25,986 bases of DNA from a virus: IMG/VR virus record IMGVR_UViG_3300028400_000029, positions 1 through 25,986 of that record; one strand, given 5' to 3'. Both the position numbers and the translations under genes were made by a program. This document shows positions 5,644-12,547 of this stretch, piece by piece. Positions within the stretch are counted from its first letter, which is position 1; every line of letters starts with the position of its first letter. Under the pieces are notes generated by a model that was not told where the DNA came from, made no database searches, and was given only the letters and a program-made list of their open reading frames with translations.

Positions 5644-5807
5644 TTGACATCGCGCCGGGGGCCGCTGTATCGTCGGCTTCGCAAGCGAACGCCTGCCCGA
5701 AACGACCGCCTTCCCGCTTTCTCCCTTTGGTTGCGAATGGCTCGGGTGGGTAGCCAACCCCCGTCTCGCGTCTTTGGGGGCTCCACGCGAGACGGGGGAT
5801 TCTATTT
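5644..5807 (+). ncRNA. Candidate structured small RNA, about 125 nt
   Basis: TTGACA (5644-5649), 18 bases and TATCGT (5668-5673) form the best promoter of the cluster; the start would be near 5680. The transcript could fold into TGGCT/AGCCA (5738-5742 with 5752-5756). It ends in a 14-pair hairpin (5758-5771 with 5785-5798) whose 13-base loop is CTTTGGGGGCTCC, followed by ATTCTATTT. No ribosome-linked open frame is seen. Alternatively the hairpin simply isolates the next operon from upstream transcription. Confidence 0.45.
5758..5807 (+). terminator. Strong hairpin terminator
   Basis: A perfect 14-pair stem, CCCCCGTCTCGCGT (5758-5771) with its complement at 5785-5798, is followed by a T-rich tail. 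It separates the short-transcript region from the next operon. Confidence 0.75.
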
Positions 5808-5829
5808 ACGGAACATGTCAAATAAGGGC

Positions 5830-5858
5830 TTGCAGCCTTGCACAGGTTTTGCTAGGGT
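5830..5858 (+). promoter_or_regulatory. Candidate promoter of the 5895-14520 operon
   Basis: TTGCAG (5830-5835), 17 bases and TAGGGT (5853-5858) lie between the strong terminator and the first gene of the operon. This is the natural place for its promoter, although the -10 is only a three-of-six match. Confidence 0.35.
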
Positions 5859-5894
5859 TTCTTCACCGGCAACACCTATCGAGGCGAAAGCACA

Positions 5895-6287
5895 ATGTGC
5901 GGAACAGACCCCACGGCGCCAGAGACAACTTCACGCGTATCCATTCGCGAGGAGTCCCAATCATACTGTGGCGCAATGCCGCAAGGCGATCGCCTCGCAA
6001 AAGACGTGGCGCGGATTGTGCGCGCGATGAAAGTCCTCGCCGCGCGCCTCTGCGTCGCCCCCGTGCCCCGGTTGTCTGTTCCCGGGGCACGGGATCCCCA
6101 CATGGAATTCCTGCTCAAAGCACTTGGCCGGTTACTGGCCCGGAACACCACGTCTCCGCGCAACTGGACGACGCTTGCCGTGCGCGCCCAAGGCGCCGGA
6201 GCGCATTTTGAGGACGCCAGCCGTCTGTTCTTTCGCGCGGCCAAAGCGGCGCGCCGAGGGTCAACGGAGACACGCGCAAAGCGTTGA
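5895..6287 (+). CDS. Hypothetical protein
   Basis: A 130-residue frame from the ATG at 5895, with GAGGCG about nine bases before it, ending TGA at 6285. The product is basic and Ala/Arg-rich. Residues 30-55 (GDRLAKDVARIVRAMKVLAA) and 70-85 (MEFLLKALGRLLAR) look like amphipathic helices, and the C-terminus (RLFFRAAKAARRGSTETRAKR) is strongly positive. No motif is recognised. It follows a predicted promoter and no competing frame has a better start, so I accept it, with less certainty than the overlapping genes elsewhere. Confidence 0.5.
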   Translation: MCGTDPTAPETTSRVSIREESQSYCGAMPQGDRLAKDVARIVRAMKVLAARLCVAPVPRLSVPGARDPHMEFLLKALGRLLARNTTSPRNWTTLAVRAQGAGAHFEDASRLFFRAAKAARRGSTETRAKR

Positions 6288-6373
6288 GATCAAATCAGAA
6301 ATTTGAAAACCTGAAAATGGAATCCGGCAAATCGAAAAGCCGGAATCGAAAAGCCAGAGAGGGAAAGCGGAAA

Positions 6374-6871
6374 ATGAAAAAGCCGGAATCGAAAAGCTGG
6401 CCACCAGAGGCGGGAGGTGAAAAGCGGCTGACGCCGTATCAATGGGATTGGCGTTTCATGAACTTGGCCCGGCACATCGCCGGATGGTCCAAAGACCCGT
6501 CAACGCAATGCGGCGCGGTCATCACGCGCCCCGACAAGACCATCGCATCGGTCGGCTATAACGGATTCCCGCGAGGGATTCGCGACGATACGCGCCTTGG
6601 AAATCGGAAAGCCAAGTATATCGCCGTCGTTCATGCCGAGATGAATGCCATCCTGAATGCGCATGAGCGCGACCTCTCCGGCATGTCCCTCTACGTGTGG
6701 CCCATCGCCCCGTGCGAAAGCTGTGCAAAACATATCGTTCAGACGGGCATTTCCTCTGTCATCATCATGCCGGACATCCCGCCCCGGTGGGACGCCAGCA
6801 TCACCGCCGGGCTCGCCCTGTTTTCTGAATCCGGTGTAGAAGTTCGTGTCATGACGAAATCCGTGGGGTAA
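6374..6871 (+). CDS. dCMP deaminase (zinc-dependent)
   Basis: A 165-residue deoxycytidylate deaminase-like protein. This family converts dCMP to dUMP, feeding dTMP synthesis in the phage's nucleotide pool. The zinc site is intact: HAE at residues 87-89 supplies the histidine ligand and proton-shuttling glutamate, and PCESC at 113-117 supplies the two cysteines. GYNGFPRG (61-68) is typical of the family, as is the N-terminal core around DPSTQCGAVI. I chose the ATG at 6374 because GAGAGGGAAAGCGG precedes it. Upstream in-frame ATG (6317) or TTG (6284) starts would add a Lys/Ser-rich tail made of the same low-complexity DNA found in the 869 gene. dCMP deaminase is more likely than cytidine or tRNA deaminase because of the GYNGFPRG segment. 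Confidence 0.9.
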   Translation: MKKPESKSWPPEAGGEKRLTPYQWDWRFMNLARHIAGWSKDPSTQCGAVITRPDKTIASVGYNGFPRGIRDDTRLGNRKAKYIAVVHAEMNAILNAHERDLSGMSLYVWPIAPCESCAKHIVQTGISSVIIMPDIPPRWDASITAGLALFSESGVEVRVMTKSVG

Positions 6872-6876
6872 AAGCC

Positions 6877-7158
6877 ATGCCGCCTGTTCCACATCTCAAA
6901 TATACGCGCCGCAGCACCTCGGTTCTGGAGATCGACGCAGGCGGCGCAGCGATAGTTGAGGCCCACGGCGACGGGCTCGCCATAGACCGCCTCTTGGAGG
7001 CCCTGGAGGCGCGCGACAACGCCTTGTGGGAGTGGGAGGAGTGGAAAAGCGCAGACGTGATAGCAGAAGTTCGCTGCGCCTTCATGGCCGCCGTCAAGGC
7101 TCGTTTTCCGGCGAAGGAGGCGGAGCGGTTGATCGAGATGTTGAGGGACTTGCCATGA
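6877..7158 (+). CDS. Small hypothetical protein
   Basis: A 93-residue protein from the ATG at 6877, six bases after the deaminase frame and with only a weak ribosome site. Residues 12-35 look like two short strands ([20 protein letters not shown]). The rest is helical and acidic ([19 protein letters not shown]), ending in a basic helix. It ends at a TGA overlapping the next ATG. No family recognised. Confidence 0.65.
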   Translation: MPPVPHLKYTRRSTSVLEIDAGGAAIVEAHGDGLAIDRLLEALEARDNALWEWEEWKSADVIAEVRCAFMAAVKARFPAKEAERLIEMLRDLP

Positions 7159-7661
7159 CCAGCCGCATTCCCCTTGACAGGCATGGCGAGCGCCACGCGC
7201 TTGTCTCTGACAGGGATTACCACTGGCTGACGGCCCTCGGCCTCTGGCACGCTTCACCAGGCGCCGCAGGCAACCTCTATGCGCGCCGGATCATCACGCT
7301 GGATTCCGGAAAACGCTCGGTGCTGTATATGCACCGGGCGATCGTAAAGCCGCCCATGGGCTATGTCGTCGATCATATCAATGGCGACAGCCTCGACAAC
7401 CGGCGGGAAAACCTGCGCGTCTGCACGGTGCGGGAGAACACCGCCAACAGGGCGTTCGCCACGGCTTGCGGGTTTCACGGAGTGCGCAAGCACGGCGCGC
7501 GCTGGCAAGCCCGTCTTCTCGGCAAGAGCCTCGGCATGTTCGATACGGCGGAGGAAGCGGCGCGGGCATGGGATGCCGCGGCGATTGCCCGGTTTGGGGA
7601 GTTCGCCCGGCTGAATTTCCCCCGTGAGCGGCCTCCGGAGCCGCAGGAGCCGCCATTCTAG
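7155..7661 (+). CDS. HNH endonuclease with AP2 DNA-binding domain
   Basis: A 168-residue homing-type endonuclease. The HNH part is at about 59-100: MHRAI, then [20 protein letters not shown] with the conserved DH-N and NxxxNLR pattern. It is followed by NTANR and an AP2-like domain at about 107-155 ([15 protein letters not shown], then [18 protein letters not shown] and LNFP). Such HNH-AP2 proteins are common freestanding genes in phages and usually spread themselves by cutting alleles that lack them. The ATG overlaps the previous stop; a longer upstream frame is not supported. It sits before the adenine methyltransferase. It appears intact, though a role as a general nicking endonuclease cannot be excluded. 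Confidence 0.9.
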   Translation: MTSRIPLDRHGERHALVSDRDYHWLTALGLWHASPGAAGNLYARRIITLDSGKRSVLYMHRAIVKPPMGYVVDHINGDSLDNRRENLRVCTVRENTANRAFATACGFHGVRKHGARWQARLLGKSLGMFDTAEEAARAWDAAAIARFGEFARLNFPRERPPEPQEPPF

Positions 7662-7674
7662 GAGAACCGGCAGG

Positions 7675-8559
7675 ATGACACTGCACATTTTCAAATCGCC
7701 GCTCCGGGAGGCCCTGGAGCCCCGGCAGGAAAAGCCAAAGCCACCACGCAAGGAGCACATGGTGACGCCGCTCCGCTATCCGGGCGGGAAGGTCTGGCTG
7801 GCCGAGGTAGCGGAAGCGTGGGCCGCCACGCACGGGCGCAAGGCGCTGCTGGAGGGCTTTGCCGGTGGCGCGTCGGTGGGGCTGTATCTCATGAGCCGCC
7901 GCGCCATCCAGAGGCTGTTCCTCGTCGATCTGGACAAGCGCGTTACGCGCTTCTGGAAAATCCTGTTCGAGTATCCGGCAGCCCACGCCAAGCAGGTCAT
8001 CAAGCGCATCGAGACGTTCACCCCGGAAGAGGCGGAACTCCGCGCCGCGCTAAGCCGCCGGTGGGACACTCCGGCGGACTACGCCTTTGCCGTGCTGGTC
8101 CAGAACCGCTTTGCGGCGTCTGGAATTCTGGATTTTGGAAAGAGCCTGCGCAAATCCGGCTACAGGAATCGCGGCCTTGAGAGCATGTGGTATCCGGAAA
8201 CGCTGGCCGAGCGGATTGAAAACCTCATGGCTTTCCGGAGCAGGGTGCATGTGGCATGTGAAAACTTCTATGGGGTGTTCGTTCCCGAGAATGCCGCTGT
8301 CTATCTCGACCCGCCATACCCGTCCGCCGGGAAGCGCCTCTATGCGGAATCCGCGCATGATCTTAACGACTTAACCGCATGGCTTGCCGCTCACCGGGAC
8401 ACGCCGACGCTGGTCACGTATGAGGATGTGGGGGCCGAACCTTTCGAGCGCGCCGGACTGGCCGCGGCGCGCGTCGCCATGCAGTCCGGCAAGGCGGAAG
8501 TGAGGCGTGAGATTGTCGCAGCCTCTCACCACTCAACAGTGCTGGAGGGGGTGCTGTGA
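7675..8559 (+). CDS. Dam-type (D12 class) N6-adenine DNA methyltransferase
   Basis: A 294-residue enzyme expected to transfer a methyl group from S-adenosylmethionine to adenine in DNA. Motif order fits the D12 class: PLRYPGGK (32-39), FAGGAS for cofactor binding (62-67), the acidic VDLDKRV (84-90), and catalytic DPPY (212-215). The start at 7675 has AGGAG about ten bases upstream; an internal ATG at residue 29 (MVTPLRYPGGK) is an alternative. Residues 1-28 are not part of the family core. Its last bases form the GTGA overlap with the cytosine methyltransferase gene. With no restriction enzyme nearby it is an orphan, probably protecting phage DNA or altering host methylation. Target site unknown. 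Confidence 0.9.
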   Translation: MTLHIFKSPLREALEPRQEKPKPPRKEHMVTPLRYPGGKVWLAEVAEAWAATHGRKALLEGFAGGASVGLYLMSRRAIQRLFLVDLDKRVTRFWKILFEYPAAHAKQVIKRIETFTPEEAELRAALSRRWDTPADYAFAVLVQNRFAASGILDFGKSLRKSGYRNRGLESMWYPETLAERIENLMAFRSRVHVACENFYGVFVPENAAVYLDPPYPSAGKRLYAESAHDLNDLTAWLAAHRDTPTLVTYEDVGAEPFERAGLAAARVAMQSGKAEVRREIVAASHHSTVLEGVL

Positions 8560-9617
8560 AGTATTTGTCGCTATTCTCCGGCATTGAGGCGGCATCAGTG
8601 GCGTGGGAGCCTCTAGGTTTTGACCCGGTGGCTTTTGCGGAGATCGAACCTTTCCCCTGCGCCGTGCTGGCCAAGCACTTTCCGCACGTTCCGAATCTTG
8701 GAGATGTGAATGATTATCGAGAGTGGCCTGATATGGCTGTTGACCTCATCGTTGGAGGAAGCCCCTGTCAGTCGTTTTCCGTGGCCGGACTCCGTGGAGG
8801 GCTGGCTGACGAGCGAGGAAACCTGGCCCTCGTTTTCTGCCGCATTGTGCAGCGCTACAAGCCTCGATGGGTGTTGTGGGAAAATGTCCCCGGCGCGCTT
8901 TCCGTTGAGCGAGGCGCCGCCTTCGGGTCCATCCTCTCGGCGCTGGATGAAATCGGGTATGGTCTGGCGTGGCGAGTGCTTGACACTCAATACGTCCGAG
9001 TGCGCGGCTTCCCCAGAGCTATCCCGCAAAGACGAAAGCGTCTCTTCCTTGTGGGAAGTCTTGGAGACTGGCGAGGTGCAGGAGCGGTATTATTTGACCG
9101 CGAAAGCTGCCGCCGGGATACTCCGCCGCGCCGACGCAAAGAAAATCCGGCTGCCGGAAAGTTATCGCGAGATGCTAGAGCGCCGGAAAGCCGAATGATC
9201 CACGAGACAGCGTGGACTTTGCAAGCTTGTTTCGGGAAGAAACAAGGCTTGGAGGATCAGCACGTCAGAGCCGGAATGCCGATGTTTGTTCCCGCCGCAG
9301 CTCGTGGACTGACACGCCGGGGAGGGCGTGATGCTTTTGGCGGAAATGGCGTTACCATTTTTACGGACCCAAGAGACTTAAGGCTTCGCAAATTGACGCC
9401 AACCGAGGCGGAGCGCCTGCAAGGTTTCCCGGATGGCTGGACTGCCGTTCGATACCGGGGCCGTCCCGCCTGCGATTCTCCACGCTACGCCGCCCTTGGA
9501 AACTCCATGTCGGTAAACGTCATGCGGTGGTTAGGGGAGCGTATTCAGATGGTGGACGAGAAAATGAAGGAGCTGAACAATGGAAACGAATCGGGAAGCG
9601 ACAGAGGCCGAGCTTGA
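8556..9617 (+). CDS. C5-cytosine DNA methyltransferase
   Basis: A 353-residue enzyme expected to methylate cytosine at C5. It starts at a GTG overlapping the previous stop (GTGA). Family motifs in order: LFSGIEAAS (motif I, 6-14), GGSPCQSFS with catalytic Cys71 (motif IV), ENV (109-111, motif VI), PQRRKRLFLVG (157-167, motif VIII), and TPTEAERLQGFP plus GNSMSVN (281-321, motifs IX and X). All key residues are present, so it should be active. The target-recognition stretch (about 180-270) is short. A 162-codon frame (8710-9198) lies wholly inside it in another frame and is listed separately. Phage orphan enzymes of this kind usually block host restriction. Confidence 0.92.
   Translation: MKYLSLFSGIEAASVAWEPLGFDPVAFAEIEPFPCAVLAKHFPHVPNLGDVNDYREWPDMAVDLIVGGSPCQSFSVAGLRGGLADERGNLALVFCRIVQRYKPRWVLWENVPGALSVERGAAFGSILSALDEIGYGLAWRVLDTQYVRVRGFPRAIPQRRKRLFLVGSLGDWRGAGAVLFDRESCRRDTPPRRRKENPAAGKLSRDARAPESRMIHETAWTLQACFGKKQGLEDQHVRAGMPMFVPAAARGLTRRGGRDAFGGNGVTIFTDPRDLRLRKLTPTEAERLQGFPDGWTAVRYRGRPACDSPRYAALGNSMSVNVMRWLGERIQMVDEKMKELNNGNESGSDRGRA
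8710..9198 (+). CDS. Possible overprinted gene inside the cytosine methyltransferase
   Basis: A 162-codon frame beginning at an ATG (8710) with GGAG eight bases before it, wholly inside the methyltransferase gene. Its product has features I recall in separately annotated proteins of many tailed phages. These are a Ser/Pro-rich start (LTSSLEEAPVSRF), then KSGMVWRGECLTLNTSE, then SSLWEVLETGEVQERYYLTA and AAAGILRRADAKK. In those proteins the end typically reads 'SLSDILETGDVPxRYYLSxKAxxGILRRAEKRGKxLP'. The methyltransferase frame over the same bases is also conserved, so either both frames are translated or database entries are shadows of the methyltransferase. Function unknown. Confidence in translation is modest. 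Confidence 0.4.
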   Translation: MIIESGLIWLLTSSLEEAPVSRFPWPDSVEGWLTSEETWPSFSAALCSATSLDGCCGKMSPARFPLSEAPPSGPSSRRWMKSGMVWRGECLTLNTSECAASPELSRKDESVSSLWEVLETGEVQERYYLTAKAAAGILRRADAKKIRLPESYREMLERRKAE

Positions 9618-9822
9618 AGTCCTGCGGGCGGAGCTTGCGCACGCCGAGGACACGCTGCGCCGCCTCGAACACGCCGACTACATGGCCTCGATGTCTGACA
9701 ATCGCTACGCCACCTCCGGGCGTGCCAACGAGGCCGGAAACAAGATTCTGGAGATGAGAAAGCGCGTCTCCGAATTGAAAAACCGCATAGCGGATCTCGA
9801 AAGTTGGGGGCCACCCTATTGA
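9580..9822 (+). CDS. Small coiled-coil protein
   Basis: An 80-residue protein from the ATG at 9580, with AAGGAG upstream inside the end of the methyltransferase gene (38-base overlap). Residues 1-30 (EAELEVLRAELAHAEDTLRRLEHA) and 51-74 (KILEMRKRVSELKNRIADLE) have heptad spacing and likely form an antiparallel coiled-coil hairpin around a middle segment. No family recognised; many phages have such small coiled-coil genes among early genes. Confidence 0.75.
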   Translation: METNREATEAELEVLRAELAHAEDTLRRLEHADYMASMSDNRYATSGRANEAGNKILEMRKRVSELKNRIADLESWGPPY

Positions 9823-9876
9823 CCGGCGCCGCTTCATGTGCATAAATGTGAAAACCGGCAACACAGCGAGGCGATC

Positions 9877-10464
9877 ATGACCAAATTCACCATGCTTGCG
9901 GTGATTGATTCCGACGGCGGCGTTTACGCTCCCGAGGAAATCAATCACGTTCAAGCAATCCAGATGTCCCGGACGAAATCCTATCGGCGTCCGGTTGTGC
10001 TGTCTCTCCGGCACTGGAAGGCCAACTCGAATTGCGTCCATGGGCGCAAATATTTTCTGTGCCTCGACCCCTACCAGAAGCTGCCGCGGCCCCGGCAGAT
10101 GACCTTCTGCGTCAATTGGGAGGCCACGTTGTATTCCGCCGCGCGCGCCGCGGAGGACAACGGCTCGGGAGAGGTGGTCTGCATTGTCGAGCGCGAGGCG
10201 TGGCCGCGGGTCTTTCAGGCCATCCGGAACCTCGATGCCACGGAAGTTCGTCTTGAACTCATCGGGACCTTCGGATCGCTCCCGTATCGCGACCCGCCGA
10301 ACGGGGTGGCGCGCCCGGGCCTCGATCTGGCCTGCGCGATCGGATGCAAGCCGCCCGCGCCGATGCGCCGCATATCGCCTACCCGCCGCTGCGGATTTCA
10401 CACAAAGACGAAATACGCCGTTTCCATTGCCAGCATGAGAAAGGAAATCGAAGAAGATGTCTGA
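9877..10464 (+). CDS. Hypothetical protein
   Basis: A 195-residue protein. I chose the ATG at 9877 because GCGAGGCG precedes it; a GTG at 9838 would add 13 residues with no ribosome site. The N-terminal half looks like a mixed alpha/beta domain (TMLAVIDSDGGVYAPEEINH, then RPVVLSLRHW and KYFLCLDP). The part SGEVVCIVEREAWPRVFQAIRNLDATEVRLELIG could be a strand-helix-strand unit. The C-terminal 45 residues are basic with two cysteines. No catalytic motif is recognised. It overlaps the next gene by eight bases. Confidence 0.75.
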   Translation: MTKFTMLAVIDSDGGVYAPEEINHVQAIQMSRTKSYRRPVVLSLRHWKANSNCVHGRKYFLCLDPYQKLPRPRQMTFCVNWEATLYSAARAAEDNGSGEVVCIVEREAWPRVFQAIRNLDATEVRLELIGTFGSLPYRDPPNGVARPGLDLACAIGCKPPAPMRRISPTRRCGFHTKTKYAVSIASMRKEIEEDV

Positions 10465-11941
10465 CCCGAAAAAGATTCACGGGGAGAAAAAGCCGCCCCT
10501 CGACGCCACTCCGCCCATCGGCATTTTCACGATGGCGATGGCCATGGAAGACGGCGCGGGCAAGTATGGCCCGATGAACTACCGGGAGAGCAAGATTTGC
10601 GCCAGGACCTACTACAACGCCGCCATGCGCCATTGGATGGCGTGGTGGGACGGCGAAGACCTCGCGGACGATTCCGGCGTTCATCATCTCGGGCACGCCA
10701 TGGCTTGCGCGTGCATCATCCTCGACGCGCAGGCGTCCGGCACCCTGATCGACGACAGGCCCCCGAAGGGGAAGTTGGCGGATTGGCTGAAAGCCCACAA
10801 GAAAGACGACGAGCCGAACCCCGCCGCCGTGTATGGGCACCGCAGCACTCTTTCCGGCATGGCCGATTCATCGAGCGACAGATCGGCGTCATTTCCAGAG
10901 ACGAAACTCTGGAGAGCCGAAGCTCGTATCCCTGTCGCAAAGCCCGCCCGCGTGGCAGAAAATTCCGGCGTGTCCAAGCAGGATGCAGAGCGTATCGCTG
11001 ACACCGTTCAGAAGAAGCCGGACGCACAGCGCCCTGATCATGGCCTGCACTTTCCGCGGGCGCACATGAGCGCCCTCTTGGCGGGGACGGCGGCACCTTT
11101 CGCGCGCACCTTCCCGGAGGTCATGATCCGCACAAAGCACGTCATTATGGCCATGGCGGACGCTGGACTGCTGGACAAAACGGCAATCGAAAAGATGCCG
11201 GATGTTCTGGCCGCCCCTTCCCGGCGGGAGGATGTTTCGCGCAAGGAGTTCGTGGAGGCTGTCAACCTCATGGCGCTCCTCCTGACAGACTTCAAAGCGG
11301 CTATTTTCCGCCGGGTGTGGCTTGACTACGCCGCCCCCGTCCCCGGGAAGTGGAACACCATCAACCCCATGGCGAAAGCGCAGGCGACACAGGAGCATTG
11401 GCGGTTCATCTATCTGGCTGCGCCCATGTCCAATGTAAGGGATTTCAACTTCCCGTTCCTGTATTCCGCCGAGTGGGAATACGCCTTGCAACAGGCGGAT
11501 GATTCCCTGTGGCCCTTCAACCCTGCACGCGCGGCCAGACTGGATTCCGGAATGCATGCCGCGCCTGACGCCCTTTCCCCCGAAGGGGATCACAGCAAAC
11601 TCTCCGACGCCTACAACATCCGCAACGTCATGAGGCGGAATCTGGACTGGCTGACCACATACGCGGATGTTGTCCGGGTCCAATTCCCGGTCAGCGAAAA
11701 CTCGAAGGGCGTGGCTGCCGAATTGGCCGTGGCAAAGGCTATCGGAATCCCCGTGGCGCAGGCCAGACCTCACGACCATTGGTGCCGCGTAGCGGCGCGC
11801 AAGGACGTTCCGCTGGCGCTGCTGCCTTTCCTCGGCCCGATGACGGATTTCGAGCGGGAGGCGTATGACAGCGTTTCGCGCAACAGCCAAACCATGTTCT
11901 GCAAACCTCGCAGAAAAGACAAGGAGCGAAAAAATGTCTGA
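10457..11941 (+). CDS. dATP/dGTP diphosphohydrolase-like and deoxyribosyltransferase-like fusion
   Basis: A 494-residue protein that seems to join two nucleotide-related domains. Residues about 33-103 resemble the 'dATP/dGTP diphosphohydrolase N-terminal' family of phages. The pattern is KYGPMNYRE, a helix with YYNAAMRHWMAWWDGEDLADD, GVHHLGHAMACA, and DDRP. Residues about 316-436 resemble DUF4406/nucleoside 2-deoxyribosyltransferase-like domains: FIYLAAPMS at the start, LWPFNPAR, YADVVRVQF, and SENSKGVAAELAVAKAIGIPV, where Glu422 would be the conserved nucleophile-like glutamate. The middle (about 120-315) is helical and unassigned. The ATG at 10457 overlaps the gene before by eight bases. 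The context (dCMP deaminase, methyltransferases) fits control of the dNTP pool. Substrate unknown. Confidence 0.75.
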   Translation: MSDPKKIHGEKKPPLDATPPIGIFTMAMAMEDGAGKYGPMNYRESKICARTYYNAAMRHWMAWWDGEDLADDSGVHHLGHAMACACIILDAQASGTLIDDRPPKGKLADWLKAHKKDDEPNPAAVYGHRSTLSGMADSSSDRSASFPETKLWRAEARIPVAKPARVAENSGVSKQDAERIADTVQKKPDAQRPDHGLHFPRAHMSALLAGTAAPFARTFPEVMIRTKHVIMAMADAGLLDKTAIEKMPDVLAAPSRREDVSRKEFVEAVNLMALLLTDFKAAIFRRVWLDYAAPVPGKWNTINPMAKAQATQEHWRFIYLAAPMSNVRDFNFPFLYSAEWEYALQQADDSLWPFNPARAARLDSGMHAAPDALSPEGDHSKLSDAYNIRNVMRRNLDWLTTYADVVRVQFPVSENSKGVAAELAVAKAIGIPVAQARPHDHWCRVAARKDVPLALLPFLGPMTDFEREAYDSVSRNSQTMFCKPRRKDKERKNV

Positions 11942-12233
11942 CGATTCCAAGATCATCAACCTGAACGGCAATTCCGCCACCGTGCTGCGCCGCCTCGTCG
12001 AGCGCATCGAAAACCTGGAGGAGGAGAAACGCGCCATCGCCGCCGACATCAAGGAGGTCTATGCCGAGGCCAAAGGCTCCGGCTTCGACACGAAAGCCTT
12101 GCGGAAGGTCATCGCGCAGCGCCGCCAGGATCAGCACGAGCTGGAAGAGCAGCAAGCCATGATCGACCTCTACCTGCAAGTGCTGGCCGCGCCCGTGAAT
12201 ACGGACGGCGAAGATGAGGAGGATATGCTGTGA
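11934..12233 (+). CDS. GapR-like (DUF2312) DNA-binding protein
   Basis: A 99-residue protein matching the GapR/DUF2312 pattern almost throughout: LVERIENLEEEKRAIAADIK (21-40), EVYAEAKGSGFDTKALRKVI (41-60), and QRRQDQHELEEQQAMIDLY (62-80). In alphaproteobacteria GapR is an abundant nucleoid protein that wraps overtwisted AT-rich DNA ahead of replication forks and transcription and is needed for a normal cell cycle. A phage copy may organise phage DNA or compete with the host protein. The ATG at 11934 has AAGGAG ten bases upstream and overlaps the gene before. The acidic tail (DGEDEEDML) goes beyond the family core. This is one of the strongest host clues in the window. Confidence 0.9.
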   Translation: MSDDSKIINLNGNSATVLRRLVERIENLEEEKRAIAADIKEVYAEAKGSGFDTKALRKVIAQRRQDQHELEEQQAMIDLYLQVLAAPVNTDGEDEEDML

Positions 12234-12547
12234 AGAACATCCTGTTCGGATTCATGTCAACGCTCATGGCGTTTTTGAGCGGCGTCATGTGGGCTTTCGC
12301 GTTTCTGCTCTACAATGCCCCTGATGGCGGCTTTGACGCCCCAACGGCGGCTGCTGCCGTTGGCTCTTTCCTTGCCATGGGGATGTCATGGCTTTTCAGA
12401 CCTATCGAAAAGAGCGCGCGGCGACACACAGGCGGCGCACAGCCGCTGAGTCGCCATCCTCGGGCACGGACACACGTCAGCACGAGAGACGGCGCTGTGG
12501 CGCCGGGAGATGACCGCTGGTGGGAGGATTACCAATGGAAGGGCTAA
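12230..12547 (+). CDS. Small membrane protein, two predicted helices
   Basis: A 105-residue protein starting at a GTG that overlaps the previous TGA (GTGA), with AGGAGGAT upstream. Residues 5-28 (LFGFMSTLMAFLSGVMWAFA and on) and about 38-57 (APTAAAAVGSFLAMGMSWLF) are hydrophobic and likely span the membrane. The C-terminal half is charged, probably cytoplasmic, and ends with a tryptophan-rich DDRWWEDYQW. The topology resembles small holins, but it lies in the early operon far from the lysis genes, so an unknown membrane role is as likely. Confidence 0.7.
   Translation: MKNILFGFMSTLMAFLSGVMWAFAFLLYNAPDGGFDAPTAAAAVGSFLAMGMSWLFRPIEKSARRHTGGAQPLSRHPRARTHVSTRDGAVAPGDDRWWEDYQWKG

Larger units (their letters stand above)
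5029..5894. other. Gene-poor region of short transcription units and repeats
   Basis: No convincing gene is seen in these 866 bases. In order they hold a bidirectional terminator (5036-5070), a leftward promoter candidate (5177-5148) and a rightward terminator (5186-5226). Then come three TTGACA promoter candidates (5242, 5529, 5644), each followed by a hairpin terminator (5312-5339, 5607-5634, 5758-5807). A four-copy repeat array (5382-5508) lies between the first and second unit. Long open frames across the repeats arise from the repeat itself and lack ribosome sites. Confidence 0.65.

Noticed and set aside
5190-5753. Open frames of 80 to 190 codons on both strands across the repeat array
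   Set aside because: They are long because the repeat has no stops in several frames; their products are just the translated repeat, they lack ribosome sites, and they run through promoters and terminators.
5675-5800. A tRNA or tmRNA gene in the structured region
   Set aside because: No cloverleaf, T-loop GTTCRA-type motif or CCA end could be found; the stems fit a terminator and a small hairpin only.
186-5894. Integrase, attachment site or repressor in the gene-poor regions
   Set aside because: No recombinase or repressor-like coding sequence was found and the repeats do not resemble a phage attachment core next to an integrase, so lysogeny cannot be claimed from this window.
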